Source of the DNA: Diphasiastrum complanatum | Lineage: Eukaryota > Streptophyta > Lycopodiopsida > Lycopodiales > Lycopodiaceae | Length of the DNA: 64,000 nucleotides | Reading direction: 5' to 3' | Assembly (NCBI GenBank): GCA_029204225.1 | Contig: CM055099.1 | Location: 42,774,597 to 42,838,596 of the forward strand | Shown here: positions 19,584 to 30,624 of the stretch, piece after piece | Position numbering within the stretch: the stretch's first letter is position 1 | Layout of the letters: every line of letters begins with the position of its first letter | Notes under the pieces: model-generated | Told to the model about the DNA's origin: nothing | Database searches by the model: none | The model's input: only the letters and a program-made list of their open reading frames with translations | Position numbers and translations under genes: made by a program

Positions 19584-20400
19584 ATGTCTTCATCTGGTTC
19601 ACATTTCTTAGAGCACAATGAGAGATTAACATCTTCCAATTATGCAATGTGGAAGATCAAAATGGAATCATTGTTGATTCTACAAGATGTAATGGATATT
19701 GTGAGTGGAGCTGAAGAAGAACCTGCTGCACCTAATGAAGCTGCAGCATTTCACAAACGAACTAGAATTGCCCTTCATCTTATAAAAATGAATGTTACTA
19801 ATGAAGTGTTAAGAGAAATCAATACATGCACCACTGCCAAGGAAGCTTAGGATACTCTAAAAAAAATCTATGAAATCAAAAATACTTTTAGATTGCTTAC
19901 ACTTAGAAACCAAATATTTCTAAGTTATCAGAGAGTAGATGAGAGTGCTTCATCATATGTCATGAGAGTTAAGGATCTTCATCAAGAGTTAACTGGTATT
20001 AGTGATGCTCTTAAGAACACTGAACTTGTTCAAGTAGTCCTAAATGGACTTAGAGATGAGTATGACAATATTGTGCAGACTTATGCTGTCAGAGAGGATC
20101 TTCCATCCTTGGAGACACTGCAAGGTGTTCTCATTGCTGAAGAAAGCAGACAAGAGAACAAGATGCTGAGGATCAACAGACTTTCATTGAAAGATGGTGG
20201 AGATGACAAAGCACTCTTCATCAGAGACAAGTCAAGAGGCAAGGACAAAGGACAACAACACTTCAAGAAGGACAAAGCCAAAGAAGGTGGTGAGGATCAA
20301 TCCTCACAAGGTGCAACATCCAGTGGCAAGAAGAAGCTATCAAAGATCAAGTGATTTTTTTGTGGCAAGAAATGACACTATGCATCAAACTGTTTTCAAG
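19584..20400 (+). pseudogene. Copia B gag (nucleocapsid) with nonsense changes
   Basis: Gag, the capsid/nucleocapsid protein that packages element RNA. The ATG at 19584 gives MSSSGSHFLEHNERLTSSNY, then the gag core with WKIKMESLLIL, LHLIKMNVTNEVLREI and VVLNGLRDEYDNIVQTYAV. A TAG replaces the Trp codon of EAWDTLK at 19848-19850. The zinc knuckle near 20350-20395 is FFCGKK.HYASNC with the first Cys codon turned to TGA (20352) and a second stop inside, so both Cys binding and translation are lost. The same gag in the mosaic element (35019 downward, minus strand) is intact and shows what was here. Confidence 0.85.
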
Positions 20401-20930
20401 AAGAAGAACCAATCTAAGCAAGCTAACATTACTAATGAGGATGAGTGTGAGGGTGTAGAGACTGAAAGAGAGGATTCATTAATGATGTCTACTTTTTCAT
20501 CTTTTTCTTTTAAAAATGAAGAAGTCTGGTGGATAGATAGTGGGGCTAGTTCCCATATGTCTAGTTCTAGGAACTCTTTCACTAATCTCATGCCATATCT
20601 AGGTGTAAAAAGATCAATATATACTACTAATGATGTAGAGTGTAGGATTGAAGGAATAGGTAGCATTCTGTTGCATGCATCATCATCAAAATCTTTTTGC
20701 TTACATGATGTACTGTATAAATGCCATACAGCCGCCCTCCCCCCTCCTCCAAACTTTCATGTGAAACATCCCTAGATTGACTAAGAATCTCATTAGCGTA
20801 GGACAGTTGTTTGATAGTGGATTGTATGTCAAGTTTCAAGTTGACAAGTGTATAATCTCAAGAGAAAATGAGTTATTGTTAGAGACTCTAGAATTGGTAA
20901 GTTGTTCAAACTAGATTCTAGGGAGAGTGC
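20401..20930 (+). pseudogene. Copia B protease
   Basis: Aspartic protease region that processes the polyprotein. EEVWWIDSGASSHMSSSRN at about 20520-20570 contains the catalytic Asp-Ser-Gly. It continues through VECRIEGIGSILLHASSSK to a disruption at about 20717-20770, where about 50 bases replace a few found in the mosaic copy. The usual YLPRLTKNLIS stretch resumes in another frame at 20773. Confidence 0.8.
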
Positions 20931-22098
20931 TAACATTTAAGATATTGCTTATGAGACCAAGGTCCTATAGGAGGATCTGTGGCACAAGAGATTGGATCAT
21001 CCCACTTTCAAAGCCATGCAATCTATGGTCAAAGAAGGAAAAGCTGTTGGTCTACCAAAGACACTGTCAAAAGAGCTTCTACCTTGTGAAGCTTGTGTGC
21101 TGGCAAAGTCACACAGAAGGCCTTTTTCTAGATCAAGTATCAAGACAAAGCAACCATTTGAACTTGTACACTCAGATGTTCATTTCTCATCAACTAAGAG
21201 CAAAGGAGGAGCCAACTGCTTTGTTTCTTTTGTAGATGATTATACAAAACATTCTTGGATCTATATGATGTCTTCAAAAGCCATGGTTTATGATGTTTTT
21301 CTAACTTTTAAAGCTTATGTAGAGAAGTAGTTTCCTTTCAAGTTAAAAGCTTAAGAAGTGATAGTGGAGGGGAATACACTTCCAATAAGTTTAAAGACTT
21401 TTGTGAGAGAGAGGATATTTAAAGAGAGTTCTCTTGTTCATATACTCCTCAGCAAAATGGAGTTGCTGAGAGAAAAAATAGAACTTTGTGTGAATGTGAA
21501 AAAGCCATTAGGCTAAAGAATTTTGGGGAGAGACAGGCTTTCAAATCTTGCAATAAGAGGAAAGACACCATTTCAGATGTTGTATAAGAAAAAGCCTAAG
21601 GTAGATCATCTTAGAATTTTTGGCTATGTATGCTTTGTGCATGTGCCTCTAGAAACTAGGAAGAAGGAAGATCCTAGTGTAGTAAAAGGAATTTTTGTAG
21701 GTTATGCATCCACTAAAAAAGCATACAAGATTAATTTGCCCTCTACTAACAAAAATGTTGTTAGTAGAGATGTGATCTTCCATAAAGATCAGAAATTTAA
21801 CTTGGATGATGCACAAATCAAGGAGACTCATGCAAGATCAATCATCAATCTTGATGTTGTTCGAGAAGAGGTGAGACTGAGGCTTGAGGAGGAGCATATT
21901 CAAGCTACCACACCAAGAAGATCTACACGCGCAAGATCTGAGCCAAGGAGGCTCACATATGATGAAGAAGGAAGGCAAGTGGAATGTGAAACTTCCTATC
22001 ATGCACTTTTTATATCAGATGAAGAGCCTAAGGATGTCCAAGAAGCTTTTCAATCCAAAGAGTGGGTTGAAGCAATGACCCAAGAATTTGAAGCCTGA
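20931..22098 (+). pseudogene. Copia B integrase and linker
   Basis: Integrase in several frames. The zinc domain reads RLDHPTFKAMQ then CEACVLAKSHRRPF (20985-21130). The first catalytic Asp is in LVHSDVHFSS (about 21165-21190), followed by SFVDDYTKHSWIY. A TAG stop at 21329 and a frameshift precede LRSDSGGEYTS with the second Asp (about 21350). The catalytic Glu is in NGVAERKNRTLCE (about 21460). The C-terminal part with the GKTPFQMLYKKKPKVDHLRI motif is in an open frame from 21523, followed by an Arg-rich linker and the start of the RT (EWVEAMTQEFEA) up to a TGA at 22096. Confidence 0.8.
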
Positions 22099-22740
22099 AT
22101 ATCAAATAACACATGGGAGCTTGTGGAGCTACCAAACAACATGCATGTGATTGGATGTAACTGGGTATTCAGAATAAAGTATAATCATGATGGATCTATC
22201 AATAAGTATAAAGCAAGACTTTGTGCCAAAGGCTACTCACAGATCAAAGGTCTTGACTATGAAGACACCTTTGCACCAGTTTTTGGTAACAATTGGAATA
22301 CTCATCTCTGTTGCATGTTTTCACAAATGGAGTATGTTCCAGCTTGATGTTTCTAATGCATTTCTCAATGATTACCTTGAGGAGGAGATTTATATGGAGC
22401 AGCCTCTAGGTTTTGTAAAGGAAGGTGATGAATCAAAAGTTTGTCTTTTGTTCAAAAGTCTGTATGGACTGAAACAGACACCAAGGTCTTGGTATGCAAG
22501 GCTCAATTCCTATCTCATATCACTTAGATTTTGTCTAAGTGAATATAATCATTCTTCTCATCTATGTAGATGATATCATTCTTTGTGGAAATAGTGAGAA
22601 GTTAGCTGAAGAAACTAAGCATGCACTTGGTACTGAGTTTAAGATGCAGGACTTAGGAGTTCTTCACTATATTCTAGGCCTTGAAATAGATTTTGGAAAG
22701 GTCATGCATCTATAAGCCAAAGTAGATATGCACTTTCCAT
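22099..22740 (+). pseudogene. Copia B reverse transcriptase
   Basis: The RT domain starts with [16 protein letters not shown] and [20 protein letters not shown], then [12 protein letters not shown], where a frame change occurs near 22290. It continues [20 protein letters not shown] and SLYGLKQTPRSWYARLNSYL. A deletion of roughly 40 bases near 22535 removes the segment before the active site IYVDDIILCG at about 22565-22595 and shifts the frame. A stop lies near 22712 (HL-stop). Palm catalytic residues are present but no continuous enzyme could be made. Confidence 0.8.
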
Positions 22741-23526
22741 GCTCGTGAAATTTCATATGGAGAACTGTAAAGGCATAGATACACCTATGGAGCACACTGT
22801 AAAAGTTCTTATTAAAGATGATGAAAAATCCTTTGAGGACATCACTCTTTATAGGAGTCTTATTGGCTCACTTATTTGGTTAACAATGACTAGGCCTGAT
22901 CTAAGCTTTTTTGTTCATAAGCTAAGTCAACATATGCAGGATCAAAAGTTATATCATTGGAAGTTGGCTATAAGAGTCTTGAGGTATATATCTTCTACCT
23001 TGAATTATGGACTATACTATGAAGGAGAAGATCTGACTTTGATTGCTTTCTCAGATTCAAATTTTGCAGGAGACAGGTTGGATAGGAAATCCACAAGTGC
23101 TTATACTATATTTCTTGGAGGAAATTTGGTTTCTTGGCTATCAAAGAAGAAGGCAACTATTTCCTCATCATCCTATGAAGTTGAATACAAATCTCTTACA
23201 ACCACAACAAAGGAGATTTTATGGACCAAAAGGCTACTTTTGGAGCTAAAGTGTTATGCAGATGAAGATTTACCAATTATCAAGAATGATAACATTTTTG
23301 CTCAGGCTCTTGCAAATAATCCAGTCTTTCATGCAAGGAGCAAGCATATTGAAGTGGCTCATCATTTTGTAAGAGAACAAGTCATTGGAAGAGAGATCTT
23401 ATTGGAGCATGTTTCATCTTCAGATTGTGTTGCAGATCTTCTCACCAAGCCTCTACTCAAGAATGTCTTTATGAAGATGAGGTCAAACCTTGGCCTAATT
23501 TCAAAATCTATGTTGATAGGAACATA
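22741..23526 (+). CDS. Copia B RNase H / pol C-terminal part, open frame
   Basis: Open frame of 262 codons, the longest undamaged part of B. It begins in the RT connection (NCKGIDTPMEHTVKV), then LYRSLIGSLIWLTMTRPDLS, and the RNase H domain with the catalytic pattern AFSDSNFAG (Asp), STSAYTIFLGGNLVSWLSKK, SSYEVEYKSLTT (Glu) and KHIEVAHHFVREQV, ending ADLLTKPLLKN. It has lost its upstream partner domains, and the first Met is only the first in the open stretch, so this is part of a dead polyprotein rather than a separate gene. Confidence 0.75.
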
Positions 23527-23529
23527 AAT

Positions 23530-23541
23530 TTTAGGGAGGAG
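23530..23541 (+). promoter_or_regulatory. Polypurine tract of copia B
   Basis: TTTAGGGAGGAG directly before the 3' LTR; sets the plus-strand primer and the LTR start at 23542. Confidence 0.75.
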
Positions 23542-24269
23542 TTTGAAGATTATTAAAATATTATCTTCCTATCTCGAGTTTGGGGTCATGTCCATGATGT
23601 TTTCCACTAGATTTCATGTTGTACATAAAAGGAGTGTGAATTGAGCACATATCCTTCTAGTGTAGCTTGTATTTGAGCTAGGTAGGTTCAATTATGATGA
23701 CATGCAGATGTTTAGATAGCATGCAAAGTATTACTGTATGCATGCAAGCCACATGCAATAAGTGCATGCAACATGCAAAGTACTTTATGTGATCTACACA
23801 TGTCTAGGCAATTTTATGAGTTGACATGCAGTACATGCAACATACATGCATGCAATTACACATGTGGATCTATGGTAGGTGAATTAGTTCAGTTAAGTGG
23901 ACTTTCCATGCAACTCCACTATAAGAATTCGAGTCTCTCTCATGTAGGGAAAGTTGGGCATGTTTTGCCACATTGTGATTATTGAGATTTTGGTGTTTTG
24001 GACTCATTCTCTCTCTACCCGAGTTTTCTATGTATGATTTTCTCTCTCTACTCGAGAGCAGCCTCTGTTTCCCATACTGAACACTTAGCATTATTCTGAC
24101 ATTTATTTATCATAGTGAAGAGTTAGATTTTTTCATCAGATGTATGCCATTGTGCTCTTGCCTTAGATAATTCAAGCATATTGTTCTTTGATCAATCTTC
24201 TACAATCACAACACCTCTATAAGATCCTGTAGGTGTGTGGTGAAGTTCACACGTGCTAAAAACTTCACA
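23542..24269 (+). mobile_element. Copia B 3' LTR
   Basis: 728 bases, nearly identical to the 5' LTR. The first bases are TTTGAAG instead of TGTGAAG, and there is a 13-base insertion in the CATGCA-rich stretch at about 23760, plus scattered substitutions. It is followed by the target repeat GAGTT. Confidence 0.9.
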
Positions 24270-24274
24270 GAGTT

Positions 24275-24952
24275 TGTGTCTGCAACTTTAATTTCTTCAT
24301 ATGAAACATCCGCTTCAACGTTGCAGGCATCGAAAAATTCTTCTTCGTCAGCATTCTCATAACATTCGAAATATTCCACTTCGATGTCAGATGCATTATA
24401 AAAAATATTTAAGGTATAAGAAGATTCTTCTGAAGTAAAACTGGTGTCAGACAAAGGAGTTTCACTTTCATATTTGTCATGACTCCAGGTGATTATTTGT
24501 TCTATTGGCTTACCTCGATTATTGGTCTCACCAGTCTGAAATCTCAGCTCTCTGGATTTCCAATAAACACTTGCATTTGATTGATAAAGCCAGGGCCGTC
24601 CAATTAGCACATAATAAGATGACAAAACGAGTGGTTTGATATCAATGATATTCATTGTGAAAGGATTGGCTTGAATGTAAACAGTGACATCCTTCAATTC
24701 TCCAACAGGTTTTTGTCACGTCAAATCAGCTAACTTCATGTTTCGCTGTGTCGGTTGAATGTTAGTTAACCCCAAAGCATGAGCTGTGTCTTCTGTTATC
24801 ATGTTCACGCTGGAACCAGAGTCAATTGGCACTTTTTCAATCAGGCATCCCGCAATGGTAACATCAATTTCAAGTGCATCGAGATCACCTAAATCAATAG
24901 ACAAAACACCAGCATTTGACAAAGAAACTTTTTTTCTTCTTTTTGGGAGCAT
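24275..24952 (-). pseudogene. Ty3 element E protease
   Basis: Minus-strand frames from 24952. The protease shows LDALEIDVTIAGCLIEKV and PIDSGSSVNMITEDTA with the catalytic Asp-Ser-Gly at about 24830-24800, and LGLTNIQPTQR. After a stop at 24716 it continues DVTVYIQANPFTMNIIDI, then YYVLIGRPWLYQSNASVYW, the usual protease C-terminal motif with Gly-Arg-Pro-Trp-Leu. An acidic linker follows up to the copia B insertion at 24270. Confidence 0.8.
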
Positions 24953-26917
24953 AAAGACCTTTCAGTTGCTTTCTATAATAAGTGTTATCTGCCAACAACT
25001 GCTCAAAAGTGATGTTCGGATGAAAAGATCCAATATCAGTCACGATGTCATAGTCCTTCATCTTCAATTTCGAGATTGGCTTATCAATAACAGCACTAGA
25101 CAATTTAGTCTTCGTGATTTCTTCGTCTCGAACGTGACCACCTTCTCTGCATCAGCTGACTGAAGTTCAGTGTTGATAATTTCTAACGCTTTTGCTGAGA
25201 TATCTTTTGCAAATAACTTTGCAGCATCTCGGTCATAGTGGGGTCATTTTTTAGATCTTCTTTAGTCGTAGATTTGTTCGTTGACTTGCTAGAAAATTTC
25301 TTCTTTGAAGACTTTCTGTGCTTCATTGAAGATTTTTGTGCAGGTTTCGAGGAGCCTTTGCTTCTCGTTGTGACTTTGAATATCTTCTCTACATCACTTG
25401 GCCAGGACTGGTCTTTTGTCTTCGCCAATTTTCTTTCAATAACATCAATCCTCTGCACAACAGCATCAGTCGAAGCTTTTGCTTTCGAGTCTGCAGCAAC
25501 TAGTATTGCTACATACTGATATTTGGGTCACGACTTCTATGGTTGAGGGCAGTTAGGATACTTGTGGCCAGGCTCCCTGCAATTTGAGCATAACGGTACA
25601 TAACCGATCAGCTTTTGTGGCTGAGGACAGTCAGGAGAAAAATGTCTCGGCTCTCCACAGTTGTAGCAATTGCCCGACATTGGTTTAGTTGCGGTTTGAG
25701 ACTTTCTGGTCCAACAAATTCAGGAGGGTTGTCTCTTCGTGGTGCAAACTTTGGTCTGTCCTACTGGGCTGATGTTGCAGTACCCTGAACATAGTTAGTA
25801 GTCGCATCATTCTGAAAAATAAAGAGTACCTCCTGGGCAGGATCTTCAATATACTTGACATTCATAGTGGTGCAGTCTTCCTTTGTATGTCTAGAAGTTC
25901 CACATTTTGTACACCACATTCCTGAGTTGGAAGAAGACGCTTTTGGTCTTTTGTCTACAACTTCAGAGATCTGCACTTTTAAGTCATTAAACTTTTTATT
26001 AAGGTTACCCATATTACTCTTCCAAAGCTTTTCAACTTTAGAAGTTGACGACTTATCCTTGATGGTTTTCGTGTCGTCCTTTCGCTTGGATGGTCGTTTA
26101 TTCTTTCTTTCACTTTTATCAGCTTATGATTATGATGAATCGCTACTTTCAGACTCTGAACTTGAAGAACTGGTACTTGAGTCAGAATCTGAATCATCAT
26201 ACTGTCACTGGAATCAGTCTTAGACTTACGAGATCTTTTAGTTGAGCGTCGCTTTCATGCTAGTTTCGAGGTCTCAAAATTTTCAACACTAGCTATTACA
26301 GCTGCTAAGGAGGCCATGTTTCCTTGTCTGCAATACCGATCAATCTTTGGTGGTAAACCAGCCAAAAACCATTTGATCTGCATATCAACGGGATATACAC
26401 CAGTTAGTTTTCCTATAAGGTTTTTAATTTTTTGTGTATATTTGCAAAAGGATTTTTTAGTCTTCTTCTAAACATTGTTCAGACGTCCAAGAATTCTAGA
26501 TTTGTAACTGATTTCTCTAAACTAGTTCAGAAATGCATCTTTCAGTAGTAACCAGGTTCCTACACGACCTAGTTCAACTTGATTGTACCATATGCGCGCC
26601 TGCTTTCTTAGTAGACCAGGGAAGATTCGCAGTTTGTCTGCGTTGGTTCCTTCGTTATTTGCATTAGCAATTGACTCAAATTGCGAGACATAGCTATCTG
26701 CATCATCTGAAGTAGTCCCTTTAAAATAATCGTACTTAATTTTTGAGATAGAAGTGAAACGTGTTGTAGGACTCTCCATACCAAAGCTAATTAGGAGTTC
26801 AAGTAACTGGGCAGTGATTTTGTCTAAATTTCTTCGACTCGCACTCTCACTCTGTCTTCGTAAAAATTCCTCTCTAAGCTTACGGTATCGTTCTAATTGG
26901 GATTCTCTATCTGACAT
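24953..26917 (-). pseudogene. Ty3 element E gag with three zinc knuckles
   Basis: Minus-strand gag starting MSDRESQLERYRKLREEFLR (26917). The retrotransposon gag core is recognisable by YDYFKGTTSDDADSYVSQFE and ARIWYNQVELGRVGTWLLLK. Stops interrupt it near 26522 and 26470. Downstream are three CCHC knuckles, CTKCGTSRHTKEDC (about 25915-25872), CYNCGEPRHFSPDC (about 25668-25627) and CSNCREPGHKYPNC (about 25595-25554), then a Lys/Ser-rich basic segment (25458-25183). Three knuckles point to a Tat/Athila-like relative rather than a chromovirus. The frame is broken in at least four places. Confidence 0.75.
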
Positions 26918-26969
26918 AGACTAGAGATGGAGATGGATGTGTCAGATTTCTATAACTTTCCTAAACTAT

Positions 26970-26986
26970 CCCCGCCAACGGCGCCA
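26970..26986 (-). promoter_or_regulatory. Primer-binding site of Ty3 element E
   Basis: The minus strand reads TGGCGCCGTTGGCGGGG, one base off the TGGCGCCGTTGCCGGGG site (tRNA-Asp type) used by plant Tat/Athila elements. It lies five bases from the LTR end. Confidence 0.8.
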
Positions 26987-26991
26987 AAAAT

Positions 26992-28246
26992 TGGTATATG
27001 TCGTACTATACCAACAAGGTTAATATAGATTTTGTAGTAAATAATGTCGTTCCCACAGAGGACAATATTAAAAAGTTTTGTATTTGGTACAATTTATAAA
27101 AAATGGTTTCGAGTGTTATTCTGGTTGTCGACAGACATTAAAAAGTAACCAGTATTACTTGTGTTTGGGGTCTGTAATGTTAATAATTTCAGAACAACGA
27201 TCTAGCCTCTATCAAATCGAATGAAACGTGTTCTACAGGTGAGATGTTATCAGAGTAGTACAACATTACTACACTGTGGCTGATCAAGGTGTCAACAAAG
27301 AGTTGAGAAATGTTCGATGTATTTGCGATTGTATAGACAATTAATCAATCACGTCGCAAATTGTTCGTTTCTAGATAGAAGTCCTCAACAACTAAAGTCC
27401 AAATTAATGGTTAAAGAGCAGAATGGTTTCAGAGCACGTTAGAAACTTATGTCAGTGACAATCAAGAAAACAGATCAAAGACTCAATTCTTCAGACAGGG
27501 ACTGTCATCTCATATGTATACATACAACTTAATTCAATGATCGTGCTAGACTGTACCAAAGATAATTGTTATTCGAGTGCCAAAAAGAAAGTATTCACGA
27601 CAGACGAATAAGATGATTTTAAGATAGTTCTTTTGAGCATGCTTTACGGATACGCAACAAACGACTGTAATGCGCTAGAGAGTCTGTCTGATCAGAGAGT
27701 AATTCATGTAATGTGTTAGAGATTGCTAGTAGACTCAGAATCACTCACACTCAACAGTGCGGAGAACAAATATAAGGGAGAATAACTCTTAGTACTCTAT
27801 TCACTTCTTCAACCTCTTACATATGCATAAACTCTTCTCTCTTGATGCTCGAGACCGAAGTGTGAGATCAATATATGTTCTACGGGGCGAACAAACACAC
27901 CTCTAAAACAAGAAGTGCGTCGCTCCCACGAAAGGGTCTAGTTAACAATTAGATTGAGTATACGTTCAATTATACCATAAGAGGTATATTTAACTAAGAG
28001 TTAAAATTACTCTAGTTTAACATGTCTTTTCATATCTTGTCGTTTTGCGAGGATGACCTAGTAAAGGCTATCCAAGGCAATGTCTTTTCTTTTAAAGGTC
28101 TTGCCCTTAATTACAAGGCAAGTACTTTAGGAGATATATTTCCGAAAAATGACTTAGGCCTCTTCATGTTCTATACTTATCTAGATGTCTTCATTTTCGA
28201 GTATATCATGCCATATTTATGTTGATATTTAATATTTAACAATTTC
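26992..28246 (-). mobile_element. Ty3 element E 5' LTR (outer end approximate)
   Basis: The inner end, TGGTATATGTCGTAC on the plus strand, is fixed by the primer site. The outer end is a guess at TATTTAACA near 28246, because the 3' LTR is missing and there is nothing to compare with. No coding content; the short frame 28022-28225 is not supported. Confidence 0.5.
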
Positions 28247-28254
28247 GTGGCATC

Positions 28255-28447
28255 ACACGACCCAGGGTCAAAAAAATATCTCTTTAACAAGAATGACAGA
28301 TCAGAAAATAGGCTTGGGTCGGAAAAAATCGATCATGCTGAAAAATTCGATCCTTCATAATTTTTGTGGTTTTCCAAGAATAAGTATAAACAAGTTTCAG
28401 GATGCTCATTACCTAATGGAATTGGGCTTGAGCATGAATTCCAACAC
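28255..28447 (-). mobile_element. Copia F2 LTR fragment
   Basis: Ends GAATTCCAACA at 28447, preceded by CTTGAGCATG and GGGTCGGAAAAAATCGATC as in the F1 LTR end (12290-12382). Only about 190 bases remain. No polypurine tract follows, so it is a truncated LTR. Confidence 0.5.
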
Positions 28448-28658
28448 ATGGACGCCTTGGAATTTTTTGTCAATAATAAAAGTGTTATGACTATTGTTGC
28501 CTTTGGGTTGGCCTTGATAAGTAAGAATGGATTGTCGAAATGGCAACCAAAACTCTATGAAACTAGTCATTGCAAATGCGTACTTTGAGACATGGTGTTT
28601 TTTTATCTATCACATGCAAGTTAAAAATACTATCATGTGTGTGCGTATGAACTTATGC

Positions 28659-28661
<3 letters not shown>

Positions 28662-28736
<75 letters not shown>
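28662..28736. repeat. (GT)n microsatellite
   Basis: About 75 bases of uninterrupted TG/GT dinucleotides, preceded by a shorter imperfect GTGTGTGCG run at 28636. Confidence 0.95.
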
Positions 28737-28739
<3 letters not shown>

Positions 28740-29483
28740 GATCATGTGAACTAATATACACTATTGAAGTTTTCCTGAAATTTTTGAATTAAAATATAAA
28801 TCAAATGTCGCTTTACCACATAATTTACTTGCCCATTAATCTAGAAAAGTCCATAATCAACCCCGTCTATGGCCTAAGGATTTTTTTAGTAAAACTACTT
28901 ACCAATTCAGAAATTAATATTTTATAGAAACTGATATTTGAAAAAAATTTACAGCACATTTTAAGATGTTTATTGTTGAAGAGCAAGTAATATTCTAGCT
29001 TAACTTTTATGTATGAGAATGGTTTTCATATTTACATCTCACCTACTAGTGAGCGTTACTAGTGGTTTGGGTAATTTGGAGGTTATATCTCACCCTAAAA
29101 TAGTTTTTAAAACTTCTCAAACCCTTACCACCATCAAACATTGCCAACTTGCAGGCAAGGCCGCTTTGCTTCAGCCAATTTCTAGATACTTTACAAAAAA
29201 TAGCCATTTAAGAAAAAAAAAGAACCTTGTAAAAATTCATAAAAAAGGCAAAGCACTCTTCATTGGCCAACTCACCTTCGCCCACCTCCATTATGTCAAA
29301 TTTGATATTCTTTGACGTCTGTGACAGTTCTTGTCCAGTTCTATGCAAAGATTAAAGTGAGGAAAGGTACCAAATTCATCGAACACCTTTACTTTTCAGT
29401 AAAATTTTGAAAATATTTTTTGCCAGATCTACTGAACTTTTTTCTGACTCAGATATACTCCTAAAAGTCTCTACAAATGTTAG
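28740..29483. other. Intergenic, AT-rich, nothing recognised
   Basis: No repeat pair, LTR or protein motif seen. The frame at 29013-29315 starts MRMVFIFTSHLLVSVTSGLG but has no family signature and sits in AT-rich DNA. Confidence 0.4.
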
Positions 29484-30244
29484 TGTTGGAATTCGATGCT
29501 CAGCCACAAATCCATTTATCAATGAGCATCTTGAAAACTTTCCAAAAACCAAAAAATGGAAGGCTCGAGTTTTTCAGAAGGTCAAAAAAATCCAATATCT
29601 GATTTTTCCTACCCAATGTCAAGCCTAACAAACAGAGATTTTCTGACCTTGGATCGGTTCTGATTTTTTCAACCCTTCACTAAATTATCTGGACATGTTC
29701 GACCCTGGATCGAGTCAGCGGGCCTAATTTTTTTGACCCCGAAAAATTCAACCCTCAGCATATTTTTTTTGACCTAGTGTAAAAATCGATCCTTTGTAAA
29801 AAATTCGACCCATTGTAAATTTCGATGCTCCACGTTGACAATCCACCTACGTTACACATGTATTTACATTTACAAGGCGATTGTAATTAATATAGAAGAT
29901 AACATTCAATGCGAGTTAGTTGTAGATATTTTCAGTATATCTAATCTTAGAACCTTCATCAGAAAACTTCTTTAGATATACAGTTACTACTAAAATTGTA
30001 ATAGACAAGATATATTTTCGTTGCCAGTGTTATCACACACAATGATCAGGTGAAGTAATTACTTCAAGCATTGTACTCATTGTTGATATTAATCAGAGAG
30101 CAATTATCTGTCTCACTACTGTTATAGTTCACTTGCATTTGTTGAATCAATTCAGTTTGAACATTCTGCTACTAACTATGGTGCTTCTAATCCACGCACT
30201 AAGCTCGCTCCCAACTTCCGCACAAACTCAACTGATTTCCAACA
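29484..30244 (+). mobile_element. Copia F3 5' LTR
   Basis: 761 bases, TGTTGGAATTCGATGC to GATTTCCAACA, with the primer site TGGTATCAGAGT following directly. The middle holds GACCC-type repeats inverse to those of F1. The element is plus-strand. Confidence 0.8.
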
Positions 30245-30624
30245 TGGTATCAGAGTGGGCAGTTCAGTAATCTGCACATTGTCTGCGGATTATCAAGACT
30301 TGTCTCTACCAAGTCGTTGTTCTAGCAAGCGCACAACCAATAGTACTCTGAAATCGTTGCATCTACCAATGATCTCACTCAACCAAAATGGATCTACCTA
30401 CTAGTTCTTCTGTCATCGAGAGACTCGATGGAAGTAACTACTATCTCTGGAAGTTCAAAATGAAGACCATACTATTAGTCAAGGAACTGTGGGACATCGT
30501 TGATGGCACAGAGGTTAAACCAAAGGGTGATGTCATTTTTCAGAGAAAAAGGACAATTATGATTGTACTTATCAATCATTAAGAGTTATTGATTGCTAAA
30601 TCCAAAGATCTATCAAGTTCTAGG
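30245..30624 (+). pseudogene. Copia F3 primer site and gag N-terminal fragment
   Basis: Primer site at 30245-30256, leader, then ATG at 30388 giving MDLPTSSSVIERLDGSNYYL and WKFKMKTILLVKELWDIVDG, the conserved start of copia gag (LDGSNY-x-WK). The frame stops at 30580. At about 30625 the sequence changes to the LTR of the minus-strand C half-element, which interrupts it. The remainder of F3 is not found in the window. Confidence 0.75.

Larger units (their letters stand above)
18104..24274 (+). mobile_element. Copia element B, complete with two LTRs and target duplication
   Basis: Plus-strand Ty1/copia element of 6161 bases (18109-24269) flanked by the direct repeat GAGTT at 18104-18108 and 24270-24274, inserted in the opposite strand of Ty3 element E. 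The order LTR, primer site, gag, protease, integrase, RT, RNase H, polypurine tract, LTR is as expected for copia. The coding region has several stops, frameshifts and small deletions, so it is not autonomous. The high similarity of its two LTRs suggests a fairly recent insertion. Confidence 0.9.

Noticed and set aside
24786-26223. Plus-strand frames of 93-125 codons over the Ty3 gag/protease
   Set aside because: Antisense to clear gag, zinc-knuckle and protease motifs on the minus strand.
28527-28754. Frame with Cys-Val repeats
   Set aside because: Translation of the GT microsatellite.
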